Shown in pieces: positions 1 to 11,765 of a DNA stretch of 64,000 nt. This DNA is from Patella vulgata (lineage: Eukaryota > Mollusca > Gastropoda > Patellidae): contig NC_065884.2 of NCBI RefSeq assembly GCF_932274485.2, positions 38,831,540 through 38,895,539 of the forward strand. The letters are read 5' to 3'. The stretch's first letter is position 1; each line of letters starts with the position of its first letter. A program made the translations under genes and the position numbers. Below the pieces are notes generated by a model. That model was given only the letters and a program-made list of their open reading frames with translations. It made no database searches and had not been told where the DNA came from.

Positions 1-1256
1 CTTTGGATTATAAACATGCAATTCAAGTTTCATCGATATCAGATCAAAATTGTGACCTCTAGGAGGTCTACAACCTTGATATACCAGATGTTTACACTAT
101 TTGCGTACGAGGGGAAGGCCATTTTGTCCCAACATTTTGGTTCGATTTTCTTGAAATTCGAACTCAACCATCATTAGGGTTTAACGGGACCACAAGCTAA
201 AAGCACAAGTTTTTGTACAATCAGGGGCCATAATTCAGGAAGGTACGATCCGATATGCGCGAATATCGAAAGGAACCAATATCTTTATGACATAAACATG
301 CATTCCAAGTTTCATCAAGATAGGTTGCCAGGCAATGAACCATACGCCCACAGCAGCTAAATCGTTCGGGAAGTCAACAAGAGTTGTCGCATTTTTTTTT
401 ACTTTTATCAGTAATGGAACTTTTATAATACACTAAAATCTGATCAAGAGTAACAACTCATTAAGTATTATCATTAGAATTTGTTTGTTTTTATAAAGTT
501 CTGAACCATGCTAACGTTTAGTATATGAAATGTTTAATATCATGGATTTAGCTGTTTAGTATACGGAATGTTTAATATCATGGATTTAGCTGTTTAGTAA
601 TTATCACAAATCGCTGAAAATGAATAGATTTCTTCGTCTCATGACCTTAAACACTGTGTATAAAATTAAAGTCAATTCGATATTTACTTTAGCCTCTAGA
701 ATGTCCACAAGATTTTTTTGAAGTGATCAAGGGCCAATAGGCTTCTTCGTCTCATGACCCTAAACACTGTGTATAAATTTAAAGTCAATCAGATATTAAC
801 TTTAGCCGATTTGCACAAACTCAACCATCATTAGGGTGTAATGGTGATATACTAAAACGGTTTTTAAAATCAGATAAAAATTGTGACCTCTAGAGGGACC
901 AAAAGCTGAAAACACAATTTTTCATACAATCAGGGGCCATTATTCAGGAGGTTACGATTCGATATCGAAAGGAACCAAGATCTGTGGGTTATAAATATAG
1001 ATTTCAAGTTTTACCAAAATCAGATCAAAATTGTGACCTCTAGAGTGTTCCGAAGCTAAAAACATGATTTTTCGTACAATCAGGGGCCATAATCAATGAA
1101 GTTATGGTCCGATACATGCCCATATCAAAAGGAAATGAGATCTTTGGGAGATAGACCTATATTTCAAGTTTCGTTAAAATCGGATAAAAATTGTGACCGG
1201 TAGAGTGTCCACAAACAAATTGTGGAAGGACAGGGGCGACGACAATATACGTCCAC
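1..1256 (+). mobile_element. Pearl-like element, type B, 5' end outside window
   Basis: Repeated blocks with the phrases 'caggggccataat', 'gataaaaattgtgacctcta' and 'tccacaa' match the cleaner type-B copy at 22755-23859. The 3' end carries 'caggggcgac', 'aatatacgtccacatg' and a short inverted repeat followed by 'gtataaaaa', the shared end of pearl-like elements here. Only one strand orientation is seen. No protein is encoded. The head lies beyond the left edge. Confidence 0.7.
313..805 (+). mobile_element. Type-A pearl-like fragment inside the type-B element
   Basis: Begins with 'ataggttgccaggcaat' and 'cgcccacagcagctaaatcg', the standard type-A head, then runs into type-A tandem units ('cttcgtctcatgacc', 'aacactgtgtataaa'). 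Flanking sequence on both sides is type B, so this is an insertion into, or exchange with, the type-B copy. It lacks the type-A 3' end. Confidence 0.6.
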
Positions 1257-1830
1257 ATGAAAATGTTGGTGTATAAAAATACCAACACTAGATAATGTCC
1301 CGGCATGAATTCAATCAGATTTTAAAAAAAGCCTATCAATAAATTTTAGTGGTCAACAACAGGCTTATTAAATACATCGATGAAATTTCAGTTTCACATA
1401 TCTTTGTAAATACTGAACAGAACTGGACCATTTTTGGACTATTAGAGAATTATCTTTCACAATATTGTAGTTTGCAAGTGATTCTATAGTGGTAAAATAT
1501 TGCATCAGGACCTTAAACTTAAAAATTGAGTATACAGATCAAATAGAATTAAAACAAAGAAATCAAAGATATAACTGGAAATATTTAAACTGTTATATCT
1601 TCAGTAACAAACTGAATATAAGAATTACCATCAGTTTGTATCAATGAGATATTAAATGTATTTACTGATATTTTATGATCTCTCATAAAAACATGACTTA
1701 AATATGTCAGCCCTTTAGCTGAAACTACAGCTCCCTTTAGCAACCTTAACTGCTGTGAAATATTTAAGATACTAGTTCTGCGATTGAGGCAGTTTGAAGC
1801 GGTCCAGAGAGCAGTAGTTTCAGGCAGTAA
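1257..1830. other. Unassigned stretch with an unrecognised minus-strand reading frame
   Basis: No repeat family recognised. On the minus strand a frame reads from about 1860 to 1585. Its part outside the pearl-like repeat (about 75 residues, including LRLLKGAVVSAKGLTYLSHV and ISLIQTDGNSYIQFVTEDIT) has varied, protein-like composition and ends at a TAA. A possible splice acceptor (pyrimidine stretch then CAG) lies near 1770. It may be a host exon or chance; I do not recognise the protein and it does not resemble liprin-beta. Confidence 0.25.
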
Positions 1831-3524
1831 GTTGCAAGGCAATGAAACATATGCCCACAACAGCTAAATCATCCAAACAGTCGACAAGGGTTGTCGCATA
1901 TTTTTCTTTTGTAGGTAATTGGGGGCATTTACAAGACAGTTTCATATACATCAGATTATAATTTTTGTTGTTAGAGGGTTCACAAAGTTCTACAAACTGA
2001 AACAAGGGCCTTAACTCTGGAAGTAATTTACAGAAAATTTTGAAATTTGACAGGCTTTTTCGTTTTACTAATCTAAATGATGCATATAAATTTTATACCG
2101 ATTGGATGAAAACTTTTGTCATTCGAACGTTTACAAGTAAAACAAGGGCCATAACTCTAGAAGAAATTAACGGAAATTGATGGTAATTCCTGAAATTCAA
2201 TAGACCTCCATTTCACAAATTTAAATGATGCATATAAATTTCATACATATCGGATGATAACTTTCATCAATCAAGCATTAACAAGGTTGAACAAAGTGAA
2301 ACAAGGGCCATAATTCTAGAAGTAACAAGCCAACAGTGAGGCTGAAGTCCCCCACTGAAATCACGAAATAAATAAATGACACATATTAATTAATCCCACA
2401 TTTATTTTTTTCAAAAGTATCAAGCAATCAAACTGATTATCAACTATACACTAAGTTCCATCACTCTCTATCAGATAGAATCAGTTATTGTGTTCTTAAG
2501 CATAGACCAATGAAATTGCTTAGCTCTGCTTGGCTTTAGCTCGAAATGTTAATCATTGAACTCATTCAAGAACATTTACATCAAGTTTAAAAATTCTACC
2601 TCAATTAAAAGCAGACTTGTTATGTTCCAAAGTCTTGACAAATCAAATTGCTTATCGCTCATTAGCCCAAGCAGAAAATTCTCACCAGCATCAACCAATC
2701 AGATTGCTTATCTCTGCTTACCGTAAGCAGACAATGTTCATATTAGTCTGGATGCGTTTTCAACATTTGAGAAAAATAGGTCATTGGCTAGATTATCCGG
2801 TCTTTTACATTATCATAAACAAAGTCTAAGGGAGGTGACTAGTGCTAAAACAAGATGTTGACGCCCATGAAATTAATTCAAGAATGCCATTTCAAAAAAT
2901 CCATTTGATTGCATGCCAGTTCAATATCCAACACTCTTATTTTTTTATATTGTAAAATTTCTCTCTTCATGGGCAATATCTATTTTTTCAAAATTAATCC
3001 TAATTCGTCTTCACGATTCATGTTTGTTTATATCAATGCAAGAATTATGGGATTTGTTGCGAGAAGGGGCGCAACTCTTACTTGACTTGGCCAAAAGGTA
3101 CTGGATAATCCACCACATAAAAACTCCCGGTTACGCATAGGCAATAGACTTTTTGTCAAATGTTGACAACAGTCCCAGACCCTCCATATGTTGAATACTA
3201 GGAGGTTCAGGGTGACCAAGACTAACTCCATCAAGGCATTCACCTAATGAATGCCTACACCAAGTTTGAACATTCTACTTCAATTAGAAGGAGAGTTATT
3301 GTGTTCCAAAGTCTCGAACAATCAAATTGCTCATCGCTCTGCTTAGCCTGAGCAGAAAATGCTCATTATCGAACTTAGTCAAGGTATTGATGTAATGAAA
3401 CTGTACACCCAAGTTATTGTGTCCCAAAAGCTTCAACCAATCAAAGTGCTTATCTCTGCTTACCCTAAGCAGAAAATGCTCATCTTCAAACTCCAACAAG
3501 GCATTGACCTAATAAACACTTTGG

Positions 3525-4541
3525 ATGAACAACAGCATTAGAAGAATGAAAAAGAAAAAAAATAGACTACATAAGACAGCAGTAAAAAGAAATTTGGAAA
3601 CTGATTGGCAAAATTTTCGTAGAATAAGAAATGTCTATAAAAATCTGATAAGGAAATGCAAAAATGAATACTTTGAGAAAATTGATGCAAAAATTAATGA
3701 TAAAGAAAACTTTGGTACTAAAAAATGGTGGAGCCTAATAAACGCATATACCAAGACACAGGCTGCATCTTCAAATGAGCCCCCTCCACTAACAGTTGGA
3801 AATGATACAATGTTTACATCCACTGATAAAGCCAATCCCCTTAATAATTATTTCATTCAACAAACTGAACTGCCAAGTACTAACAAAACTCTTCCACCCC
3901 TCCAAATGAATACTAATAGCCTAGATTCAATTGTACCAACCTCTGGAGAAGTTAAGGACATAATAAATAGCCTAGATACATCAAAAGCCTCAGGTCCGGA
4001 TGAAATAAGTTCAAAAATCTTAAAATATATCGTAAATGAAATTAGTAATCCCTTATGCCAACTTTTTCGTTTTTCACTAAATACACACACTATTCCCAAC
4101 TTACGGAAATTTGCAAATGTCATGGCTATTTTCAAAAAAGGACACCCAACTGACTGCAGCAATTACAGACCCCTTTCACTCCCAAGCATTATTATATAAA
4201 TATTTGAGAATATAATATATAAACATGTCTTTAACTTCTTCAAGGATAATTCAATTCTAACAGCACTTCAAAGTGGCTTTCTTCCGGATGATTCAACTAT
4301 CTTCCAATTTATAGATCTAAATTACTTCTTTTGTCAAGCCATTGATCATAACAAATATACCAGGATCGTCTTTTGTGACATCAGCAAGGCTTTTGACAGA
4401 GTCTGGCATGCCGGACTCTGTGATAAGCTGGAAGCTGCTGGGGTCAGAGGAGGAATGCTGTCATGGTTCAAGAACTATCTTGAAAATCGACAACAATGTG
4501 TCGTCAAAAACGGAATATCCTGGGACCCCAGGGGTATGTAA
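3525..4541 (+). pseudogene. LINE reverse transcriptase, N-terminal part
   Basis: One frame covers the region, with a single in-frame TAA at 4197-4199. It shows the basic linker (WQNFRRIRNVYKNLIRKCKN), then reverse-transcriptase landmarks: SGPDEISSKILK, FKKGHPTDCSNYRPLSL and, after the stop, motif A as VFCDISKAFDRVWH, followed by WFKNYLENRQQ. Motif A holds the first catalytic Asp; the YADD/FADD motif is missing because the sequence jumps to the 3' region near 4541. It encodes no working enzyme. Family: Jockey/CR1-like by motif spacing, not resolved further. Confidence 0.8.
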
Positions 4542-4831
4542 TAATCTCTAATACCTTCAGCTTGACGCACTATTTGCGGGGCAGTTAAGGGTACTAGCCA
4601 TGCTTCCCTCTACGCAGAAGAAACTGGGTTTATTCCATTCAAAGAAAGACGAAATCGACATAAATTAAAACTATTTTACAAAATCATCAATAACCTAACC
4701 CCTCGTTATCCTAAGAATCTCATAAACCTTGAACCTACAAATATTCCCTTCGTAATGAAGACAAATTAAAAGAAATTCGATGTCGTACTTACATTTTTGC
4801 TAAATCATTTATCCCATCCAGTATAAGGGAA

Positions 4832-5308
4832 TTGAATAAACTCAGTACCCCCGCAAGGAATTCTCCGATCATCTATATCAATGTTCCTTCATTTTATTAT
4901 AACGGTCAGCGGAAACCTAAAATAATTCATTGTAAATTACGACTTCAATGCTCTGACCTGCAGGGTCACAAATTCCTAAGACATGTTGCCGACAGTCCCG
5001 CATGCCTCCGTGGTCATATATTTGAAGATCCCTACTATTACCTTCTGCGATGTTCCTTACATTCAAATGCACGAAATGAAACAATTGACAAATTACAACA
5101 TGATTTTAAAACTATAAACTGTCTTTCATTCGGTTCCACAACCTACAGTCTTGACTTTAACAATAATATTTTTAATCAGGTCCATAAGTTTATAGATATA
5201 TCAAACAGATTTTATTCTCGATCAAATAATATTTTATCATCTATTTTATGTATAATGTTATCTATTATTAAAATATTCTTACTATGCTTGTATATGTATA
5301 ATTATTAA
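4832..5308 (+). pseudogene. LINE ORF2 C-terminal region
   Basis: A frame of 158 codons with RELNKLSTPAR-like start, then KLRLQCSDLQGHKFLRHVAD, SPACLRGHIFEDPYYYLLRC and SLHSNARNETIDKL. Cys and His spacing resembles the C-terminal zinc-binding tail of molluscan Jockey/CR1-like elements. Upstream (about 4560-4830) further LINE coding sequence (ERRNRHKLKLFYKI, NNLTPRYP) can be read in shifted frames. The start Met is probably internal, not a true start. Confidence 0.65.
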
Positions 5309-6102
5309 CTACTATATATACTGTATATTTTCAGCCATTATATTTTATTATACTTAAATCATATGTATGTGTTTGCCATTATAACTATGTTTATAAATCC
5401 CATTTTGCATTAATAACATATATATATATACAAATTATTTAGGGAGAGGGGTTTTACATAGGCTAAGCCTGTTCCCCAATCCCATTCAGACAACCTGAAT
5501 AAAAATATTGTTTAAGAAAAAAAACAACACTTACACCAAGTTTGAATATTCTAGCTTAATTATAAGGAGAGTTATTGTGTTCCAAAGTCTCAGCCAATTA
5601 AATTGCTAATCGCTCTGCTTAACCTGAGCAGAAAATACTCATTATCAAACTAAGTCAAGATATTGATGTAATGAAACTATACACCAAGTTTCATCACTCT
5701 CACTTAATTAGAACTAAAGTTATCGTTTCCCAAAGCATCAACCAATGAAATTGCTTATCACTGCTTACCCTAAGCAGAAAATGCACATCTCTGCTTACCC
5801 TAAGCAGAAAATGCTCATCTTTGAACTCCATCAAGGCATTGACCCAATAAACACCTACACTAAGTTTGAACATTGCGACGGACAGACAGACGGACAGACA
5901 GACGAACCCATTTTAATAGTCCCCTGCTTTCTTGAAAGGCGGGGGACAAAAAAGTGAAACATAGGCTATAACTCTAGACGTAACAAACAGGAATTGCTGA
6001 AATTCAATAGGATTCTTTTTTTACAGATCGGCAGATAACTTTACATGTTAAGAGCGTCACAAGGTCCAACAAAGTGAAACAAGGGTCATAACTCTAGACA
6101 TA

Positions 6103-6391
6103 CGGTAATAAAAGTGAGAGAGAGAAATGGGGTTTAACATCCACTCGACACAAACTAGGTCATTTCGGGACTAACATATGGTCTAATTTTTTATTTCAAT
6201 AATTTGCTCGCGTGTAGGGGTCTTTAGCAGTGGGAGGAAACTGGAGGACCCGGAGAAAACCCATTAGGTTGGACAGGTGACCCTACTCCTTGTCCGTACA
6301 ACCGGGGATTCGAAACCATGCCAGTTGACTCAATGACAGGCCTTATGATACAGCATGCACGTGCTTACAACATGGGGCATACAACCCCCCA
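6103..6391 (-). mobile_element. tRNA-derived SINE
   Basis: Flanked by the 8-bp direct repeat TAGACATA (6095-6102, 6392-6399), inside the type-A pearl-like element. On the minus strand the head has a tRNA-like A box (CATTGAGTCAACTGGCA) and a good B box (GGTTTCGAATCCCCGG), the internal RNA polymerase III promoter. The body includes 'gggttttctccgggtcctcc' and ends near 'gttaaaccccatttctctc'. The end 'gttaaacccca' is shared with the SINE at 38503-38862. Confidence 0.8.
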
Positions 6392-6690
6392 TAGACATAA
6401 TAAACGGTAGTTGCTGAATTTCAATAGGATTCTTCGTTTATCTATCTAAATAATGCATATAAATTTCACAAAGATCGGATGATAACTTTTGGTGTTGGAG
6501 CATTCACAAGGTTCAACAAAGTGAAACAAGGGCCATAACTCTAAACGTAATAAACAGAAATTATCGAAATTAAATAGGCTTCTTTATCTCACTTATGTAA
6601 ACAACATTTATCAATTTTAAAACAATCGGGTGATAACTTTTGGCGTTAGAGCATTCACAAGAATTTGTAGATGACGGACAGAATATATAT

Positions 6691-7396
6691 TTAAAGCAAG
6701 CTGTTTAAAAATATGTGTTAAAGAGACATATTATATTAGAAAGAATGGAAAATGAAGATGTTAATCACACATTAGAATGAACTGTTAATTCATTGCACAC
6801 AACTGTTACATGCATACACAAATTTTAAAATTAGACATCCACAAAGAAGTAATCAAAATGTAACTATTTTTGACAGTAAATTTATCAGTTACAGGTACTT
6901 TCAAATGAATATAATATTTAGAATAAGTTTACCGTTTTCAAAGATTATTTCAAGTAAAGCCCATGATTTGGTAATATGAAAATTTATGATATCCCATATG
7001 ATTTAATCAAAATCTATCATTCTATACCTTTTAATTAAACAATGTTTTAGAAAACAATTATAGTTCTTATTTCTAACATTCCAACATCCTCTTAATTTCA
7101 TTCCAGTATTATACATTACTGTAACGCATTCAGCAATACATTTAAATTTTGCCATTAATGATACATTTTAATTTTATTTTAAAGCATTGTCTTTAAGATA
7201 AGAGATATATCAGTTTTATGTTTTAATCTATTGTATAAACTGATACAGTTTTATTCTATTCCATAATCATGTTTTTCAGAGATATATTTTAGCTTTACTT
7301 GATACACCTGGCATTTTAATTATGGTGCCAGACTTCTAACATTCGACTAATGCAATGAATCTATTGTTACATTCACATACATTTTCACACTGTTAA
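6691..7396. other. AT-rich stretch, no gene seen
   Basis: Very AT-rich sequence with stops in all frames. No repeat family, RNA gene or splice-bounded exon recognised. Confidence 0.5.
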
Positions 7397-7790
7397 ACAT
7401 ACATTATGCAAGAGCTAAATCTGCCTACTGCAGGTCTTTCTTTAGGCCTGAAATGTTATCTAAATTATTAATTAGACATTAACTTATCCAGACCATAATC
7501 AACTCTCGGTGTCATCGCTAGCCTGTGATATTTATGGATTAGGATCCCATTTGCTGCTCAACTTTCATTCATGATTAAATCATGAAATGGATAAACAAGA
7601 CTATTTTTTTTTTATCGTACTGACTTTACTAATGATGATCAAGGCTCGGCCGAAAACTCAATCACTAAATCCTCAGTTCAGAGTGGATCAATTTGACTGT
7701 AATTTTCAGCAAATACCCTTTACATTATCTAGTTTTTAACTATTATAGTGAGAACTGCCAGCTCTTTATCTAATCTCCCATAATGTATCT
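7397..7790 (+). mobile_element. TTAA-targeting MITE, copy 1
   Basis: TTAA lies on both sides (7393-7396, 7791-7794). Ends are imperfect inverted repeats: ACATACATTATGCAAGAG on the left and AGATACATTATGGGAGAT on the right (reverse complement). A second copy at 33786-35769 begins and ends the same way and is also bounded by TTAA. No coding capacity. TTAA duplication is used by piggyBac-like and some Kolobok and Sola3 elements, so the autonomous partner is open. Confidence 0.7.
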
Positions 7791-8221
7791 TTAAATAAAG
7801 TTTGATAAATGATCAAACAAGCAATTGCTACAATGATAACAAAAATTTAATACACTGTTTCCCCACAGATATGTCTGAACTATTTTAACAGCCTACAGAA
7901 GCTAATTCAAGGAAGGAATTTCATAATGCCACTGTCCCAACATGACTAGTTGATTTGGAGTGGACATTAAGACATTATCTAGTTTTTAACTATTATAGTG
8001 AGAACTGCCAGCTCTTTATCTAATCTCCCATAATGTATCTTTAAATAAAGTTTGATAAATGATCAAACAAGCAATTGCTACAATGATAACAAAAATTTAA
8101 TACACTGTTTCCCCACAGATATGTCTGAACTATTTTAACAGCCTACAGAAGCTAATTCAAGGAAGGAATTTCATAATGCCACTGTCCCAACATGACTAGT
8201 TGATTTGGAGTGGACATTAAG
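7722..8221. repeat. Two tandem copies of a 250-bp unit, apparently identical
   Basis: The unit begins 'acattatctagtttttaac' at 7722 and again at 7972 and I see no difference between copies. It covers the last 70 bp of the TTAA MITE plus about 180 bp of flank. Either a recent duplication or an assembly duplication. Confidence 0.85.
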
Positions 8222-8430
8222 ACTTCATTTCACTTTCCCATAACACCACCTGGTGGCAAATATAATCCTGTTTACTTTTGTATTTATGGGATCAAAATAG
8301 TTCCGAAAATAGTCCTACAATCTAGCCATTACACCATTTCTGTTCATATTTAGAATCGATTTCCCAAACAATTTCTCAGTGTGAACACAGTGCTGAAATT
8401 TGAAGTGTTAAGTCTGGCGCACACAACAGG
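8222..8430. other. Short non-coding stretch
   Basis: Nothing recognised between the 250-bp duplication and the 84-bp repeat. Confidence 0.4.
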
Positions 8431-8598
8431 CCAACTTAAGCTACAAGTTTGGCACATATTGCAGAATTTAAGTGAAACGAGCACACTACACGACGTCCTG
8501 GACAATAACACATGCCAACTTAAGCTACAAGTTTGGCACATATCGCAGAATTTAAGTGAAGTGAGCACACTACACGACGACCTGGGCAATAACACAAA
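8431..8598. repeat. Two copies of an 84-bp repeat
   Basis: 'ccaacttaagctacaagttt' recurs at 8431 and 8515 with 'gcagaatttaagtgaa' and 'gagcacactacacgacg' after it. Since 84 is divisible by three, both strands stay open (81 codons minus strand, 122 plus strand), which explains the open frames without a gene. Confidence 0.8.
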
Positions 8599-10886
8599 AT
8601 CAAACTGTCAACGTGTTTCTCCATGTGACAAATCAAAATGCATTTTTGTCGTCAGCGTGTGTCCAATACTTCAATTATTATTGTTTTTGTACATGATGAT
8701 GAGGCCACCGCATAGTCGATTTAGTCGTACTTCTCCAGGGCGTTTATAATAGCAATTTAATTAACGACTCTTGTATGTATAGAAAATAAGCTACATGAAG
8801 ATGAGCCCAGAAATATTCCAGAGTATCCTTAATATAATTACCAGACAAACAACCAAGATGAGAGAACCAATAAGGCTAGGAGAGCAGTTGGCTGTCACCC
8901 TCCGTTTCTTGTTACAAGAGTACAGGAAAAAAACAACACTCCTTTCTAACTGAGTATATTGCTAAATATACTGAACAGTCCACTAGGCCAACCATATATA
9001 TTCAAAATGTTTCTCTTCTTACAATAGTCTAACAAAATTAAATTTATAGTTCAATAAGTGTCTGAATTAATTTCAACATGTCAGTTAGGCCTAAATTTAA
9101 AGTACCCGAGCCATTTATATGCAACAGAAAATAGTTCTGAGAAACCTGTTGTGTGTTTATGTCACATGAGAAAAATAACCCAAAATGATTGGTTTAATAG
9201 CCGATTTGATTTCCTTGGTTGTCGCCGAGGTGAGCACATAAAACATGTCAGATATCCACATCCAGGGGATTTTCATATTTTTTATCATTGGGGACAGAAA
9301 TAAGCAATGTCGCCACATAGTAGTGCTAGGCTTTAGCCAAACCCATACTCCTGAAGCAATGGCCCGAGAAATCCCTCTCTGGCGGCTGGCCATTGCTGGA
9401 TTGGCTTCTGATACTTGAGCTTTTGAGGGAGTGTGTCTATTCTTCCCGTTCAATCAAATATATCCCAAGTACAGCAACTTGACAGCCCTTCATTTAATCT
9501 GGGGTCTTCTCTGAAACTTTAGACAGTGATTTACATTGTATCTGTGTTGATAGCCTCGTTTGTCACGCAATTAGTTTTTCTGCAATATTCTGCTATGCAC
9601 TGGTTAATTGGGAATAATAAAATCGTGAGTCATGATGTAACGTTATGTAAACACATTTGGTCAAATTTGGAGCTCTGTTTAATGATATTGTTACGCAGTT
9701 AGCTATCGGTTGTTAATCGAACTATTGACCCGTCATAATTTGGAACAGAAATTTGCTTCCTTTACAGCAGTTTTAAGCAGGGATCTTAATTAGCTGTTTT
9801 TGTCGGCTTTAGTAGCTTGAAGTTCAATCAAGCTGATTGGTAAAACAATGAACCGGCCACTATGGTATCATAAATCATTCTACTTTCGGCTAAATTACAA
9901 CGGGTTAATTATTACTTGTAAATTAAGAAGTCAATCAACTTGCTTGTCGGCTACAATAACAGTCATACCTTAGTAAGAATTGGCCATGTGGTTCATAATC
10001 CCGAGTACTTAGCACAAGTAATGGCAATTTTGATAATAATCCTCGGATAGAACACCGAATACACCGAGAAACAGTCATTAATAATATATTATGAATCTCC
10101 AATGCCGAATATGACACGTAACATTGGTTAGAATTAGTTCATCAGTAAACCAGCGATGCTAGTTTTAGTTTTAAATAGCATTTACCGTTATGATTTTTTA
10201 TTTTATACCCATGCTGACAGAGGCTTGATTTTTAAAATATTGTCATTATTATTGAAAGCTGTATGGCATAGTCACATGGAATATAATTTTAAAGGCATTT
10301 CAATTATGGTTGTCGTGTGAGCACTGTGCCGTGTCTATCATGGAAAAATGAATAAAAACATTTGCAAGTTAGGTGATAGAAAAAAATCTCTACAAATTGT
10401 GTTATGAAGAAATACCAAGGTGCCATATCAACTTATATCCATCAAAAAAACCTGAATACAGTAATTTATTCAGGAATATTAATGACATGAATTTCAAGCC
10501 GGTACGTGAATTAAATATGGAAAATTTTCCGAACATGTACCTTTTGTCGTTATAGGTTATTTGTGGTAATTACATACAGTAGAATACAATATTCCTCATA
10601 ACAAATTACCAAGAATTATTTTTGTTGAAGTCTGGTTATATTAAAGGGAATGGAAGCTTAAAATTTTAAAACCATTTGACCCAATTCTGGCCGATACGTT
10701 TCAAAATGGATTAAGAACCTTGGTGTTGAGTGGGATTAGCTCTAATCAAACGAAACACTGTGAGGAGTATGTCCAAACCTAGTGTGAACACAGTCTATGT
10801 ACAGAAGCATATACGAGCATGTAGCATATTTTATGCAAATTAGTAATTTATATCTTACATATTTAACCATTACCCAAGAAGAGGCT
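8599..10886. other. Non-coding sequence, no gene seen
   Basis: About 2.3 kb without a recognised family. Open frames around 9058-9453 overlap on both strands and show no protein features or splice support. Possibly intron or intergenic sequence downstream of the liprin exons; the remaining liprin exons were looked for and not found here. Confidence 0.45.
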
Positions 10887-11029
10887 TACACTGAGAACTG
10901 CTAAAGGGTGAATCTGTGCGCAGCCACCATATATTTCTCAGTCTTGGTTGTCATTTGTACGTGTATCGAAAGAAAATTAATTTCCAGACTATTACTCGGT
11001 ATTACCGCGTTAAAACTGTAAATAAGGTG

Positions 11030-11135
11030 TGTTAATTAACAAGGGTGACAAACTGTCTGAGAGGTGAATTAATTAACGCTAGGGGTGAAAAACTGTGCGA
11101 CAGTGCGTTTTCCGTAGAGGTGTGTTAATTAACCG
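11030..11135. repeat. Subterminal motif cluster around TTAATTAA (left)
   Basis: Three copies of a GGTG-N-TTAATTAA type motif ('ggtgtgttaattaac', 'aggtgaattaattaacgc', 'aggtgtgttaattaaccg') alternate with 'aaactgt' boxes. The mirror cluster is at 17489-17600. Spaced subterminal repeats are known binding sites in CACTA elements; binding here is inferred. Confidence 0.5.
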
Positions 11136-11504
11136 ACCGGTAAAAAATGAATGTCAATGTTGTGTATTGTCTAATTGGCGTGTTTTCTCGCTAGTTGCGA
11201 TAACTGCATCAAAAGGAGTATAATCAAGGACCAACAGGTTTTATCTGACACGTACTTGTTAAATCAAAATTTTGGAAGTAAAACTGTTTTACCGTAAGAT
11301 TTATCATTCGACCGTGTGTCTTACGCAGGTCTTTGTATAATTAAAGACAGGTCTTTAGACAGACGTGTGTGCTCGCTATGATCTACGTTTCTCTTATGTG
11401 TCCTTTGTATTGCGTACCATATATATATATAAAGTTAAATTTAATGAAATGAAAATACGGACCTTAATCTATCGTATACAGAAAGGTGAATGTAATGTCG
11501 TCAT

Positions 11505-11765
11505 TTATAAATACCCAGCAGTCGGCGCCCAATTTGAATATCCACGGGAATATAGAGAGTAAATCCAGCAAAAACAACATAAATATATTTCTGCTTTATT
11601 ACTAAAAAGACGCACACTCACCGTTTGACATTTATTAAATTTATAAAAACGTGCCACGTTGCGTAAATTGTGCATCTTACCTTCAATAGCAATATCCATA
11701 AAACAGAAATCTCCATAATGATAAATAATATGGCACAACCAACCGAACAGTGATAATTTCCACAC
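11505..11765 (-). other. 86-codon frame in the left arm, twin of 16868-17128
   Basis: Starts MWKLSLFGWLCHIIYHYGDF and includes GKMHNLRNVARFYKFNKCQT. The right arm carries the same 86-codon frame with about nine or ten substitutions and no frameshift. No family recognised. 'GAAGGTAAGATG' inside it resembles a splice donor. It may be a fragment of an internal gene captured in both arms, or chance openness in a recent duplicate. Confidence 0.25.

Larger units (their letters stand above)
3522..5525 (+). mobile_element. Truncated LINE (Jockey/CR1-like non-LTR retrotransposon)
   Basis: A 2.0-kb non-LTR retrotransposon lies in the type-C pearl-like element. It is flanked by the 7-bp direct repeat AACACTT (3515-3521 and 5526-5532), and joining the flanks restores the pearl unit 'cctaataaacacttacacc' apart from the added copy, so the insertion is clear. 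The 5' end is truncated: apurinic endonuclease sequence is absent and it begins in the linker before reverse transcriptase. An internal deletion removes the catalytic FADD segment and thumb. The 3' end has 'gaataaaaatattgtttaag' and a short A run, typical of target-primed insertion. Confidence 0.85.
2326..5949 (+). mobile_element. Pearl-like element, type C, carrying a LINE
   Basis: Starts 'caagccaacagtgaggctg' and 'tccccc'; ends with a GACGGACAGACA tetranucleotide run (about 5876-5906), 'tttaatagtcccctgctttc' and 'gggggaca'. The two ends carry an inverted GTCCCC-type motif. The interior consists of units of about 146 bp with 'ccaatcaaattgctta', 'taccctaagcagaaaatgct' and 'acaccaagtttgaacattct'. 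The LINE at 3522-5525 splits it. Confidence 0.75.
1831..6690 (+). mobile_element. Pearl-like element, type A (A2 units), interrupted by other elements
   Basis: Head 'gttgcaaggcaatgaaacat' at 1831 is a decayed version of the type-A head. Units with 'gaaacaagggccataactct' and 'gaaattcaatagg' occupy 1900-2325 and resume at 5953-6690. The 3' side is cut short after 'atgacggacag'. The interior is split by a type-C element (2326-5949) and a SINE (6103-6391), so this copy is older than both. Confidence 0.7.

Noticed and set aside
6103-6391. Functional tRNA gene
   Set aside because: A and B boxes are present but no cloverleaf with acceptor stem; direct repeats and a shared tail show a SINE.
9157-9453. 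98-codon minus frame as a gene
   Set aside because: An overlapping frame on the other strand is equally open, and there is no recognisable domain or splice signal.
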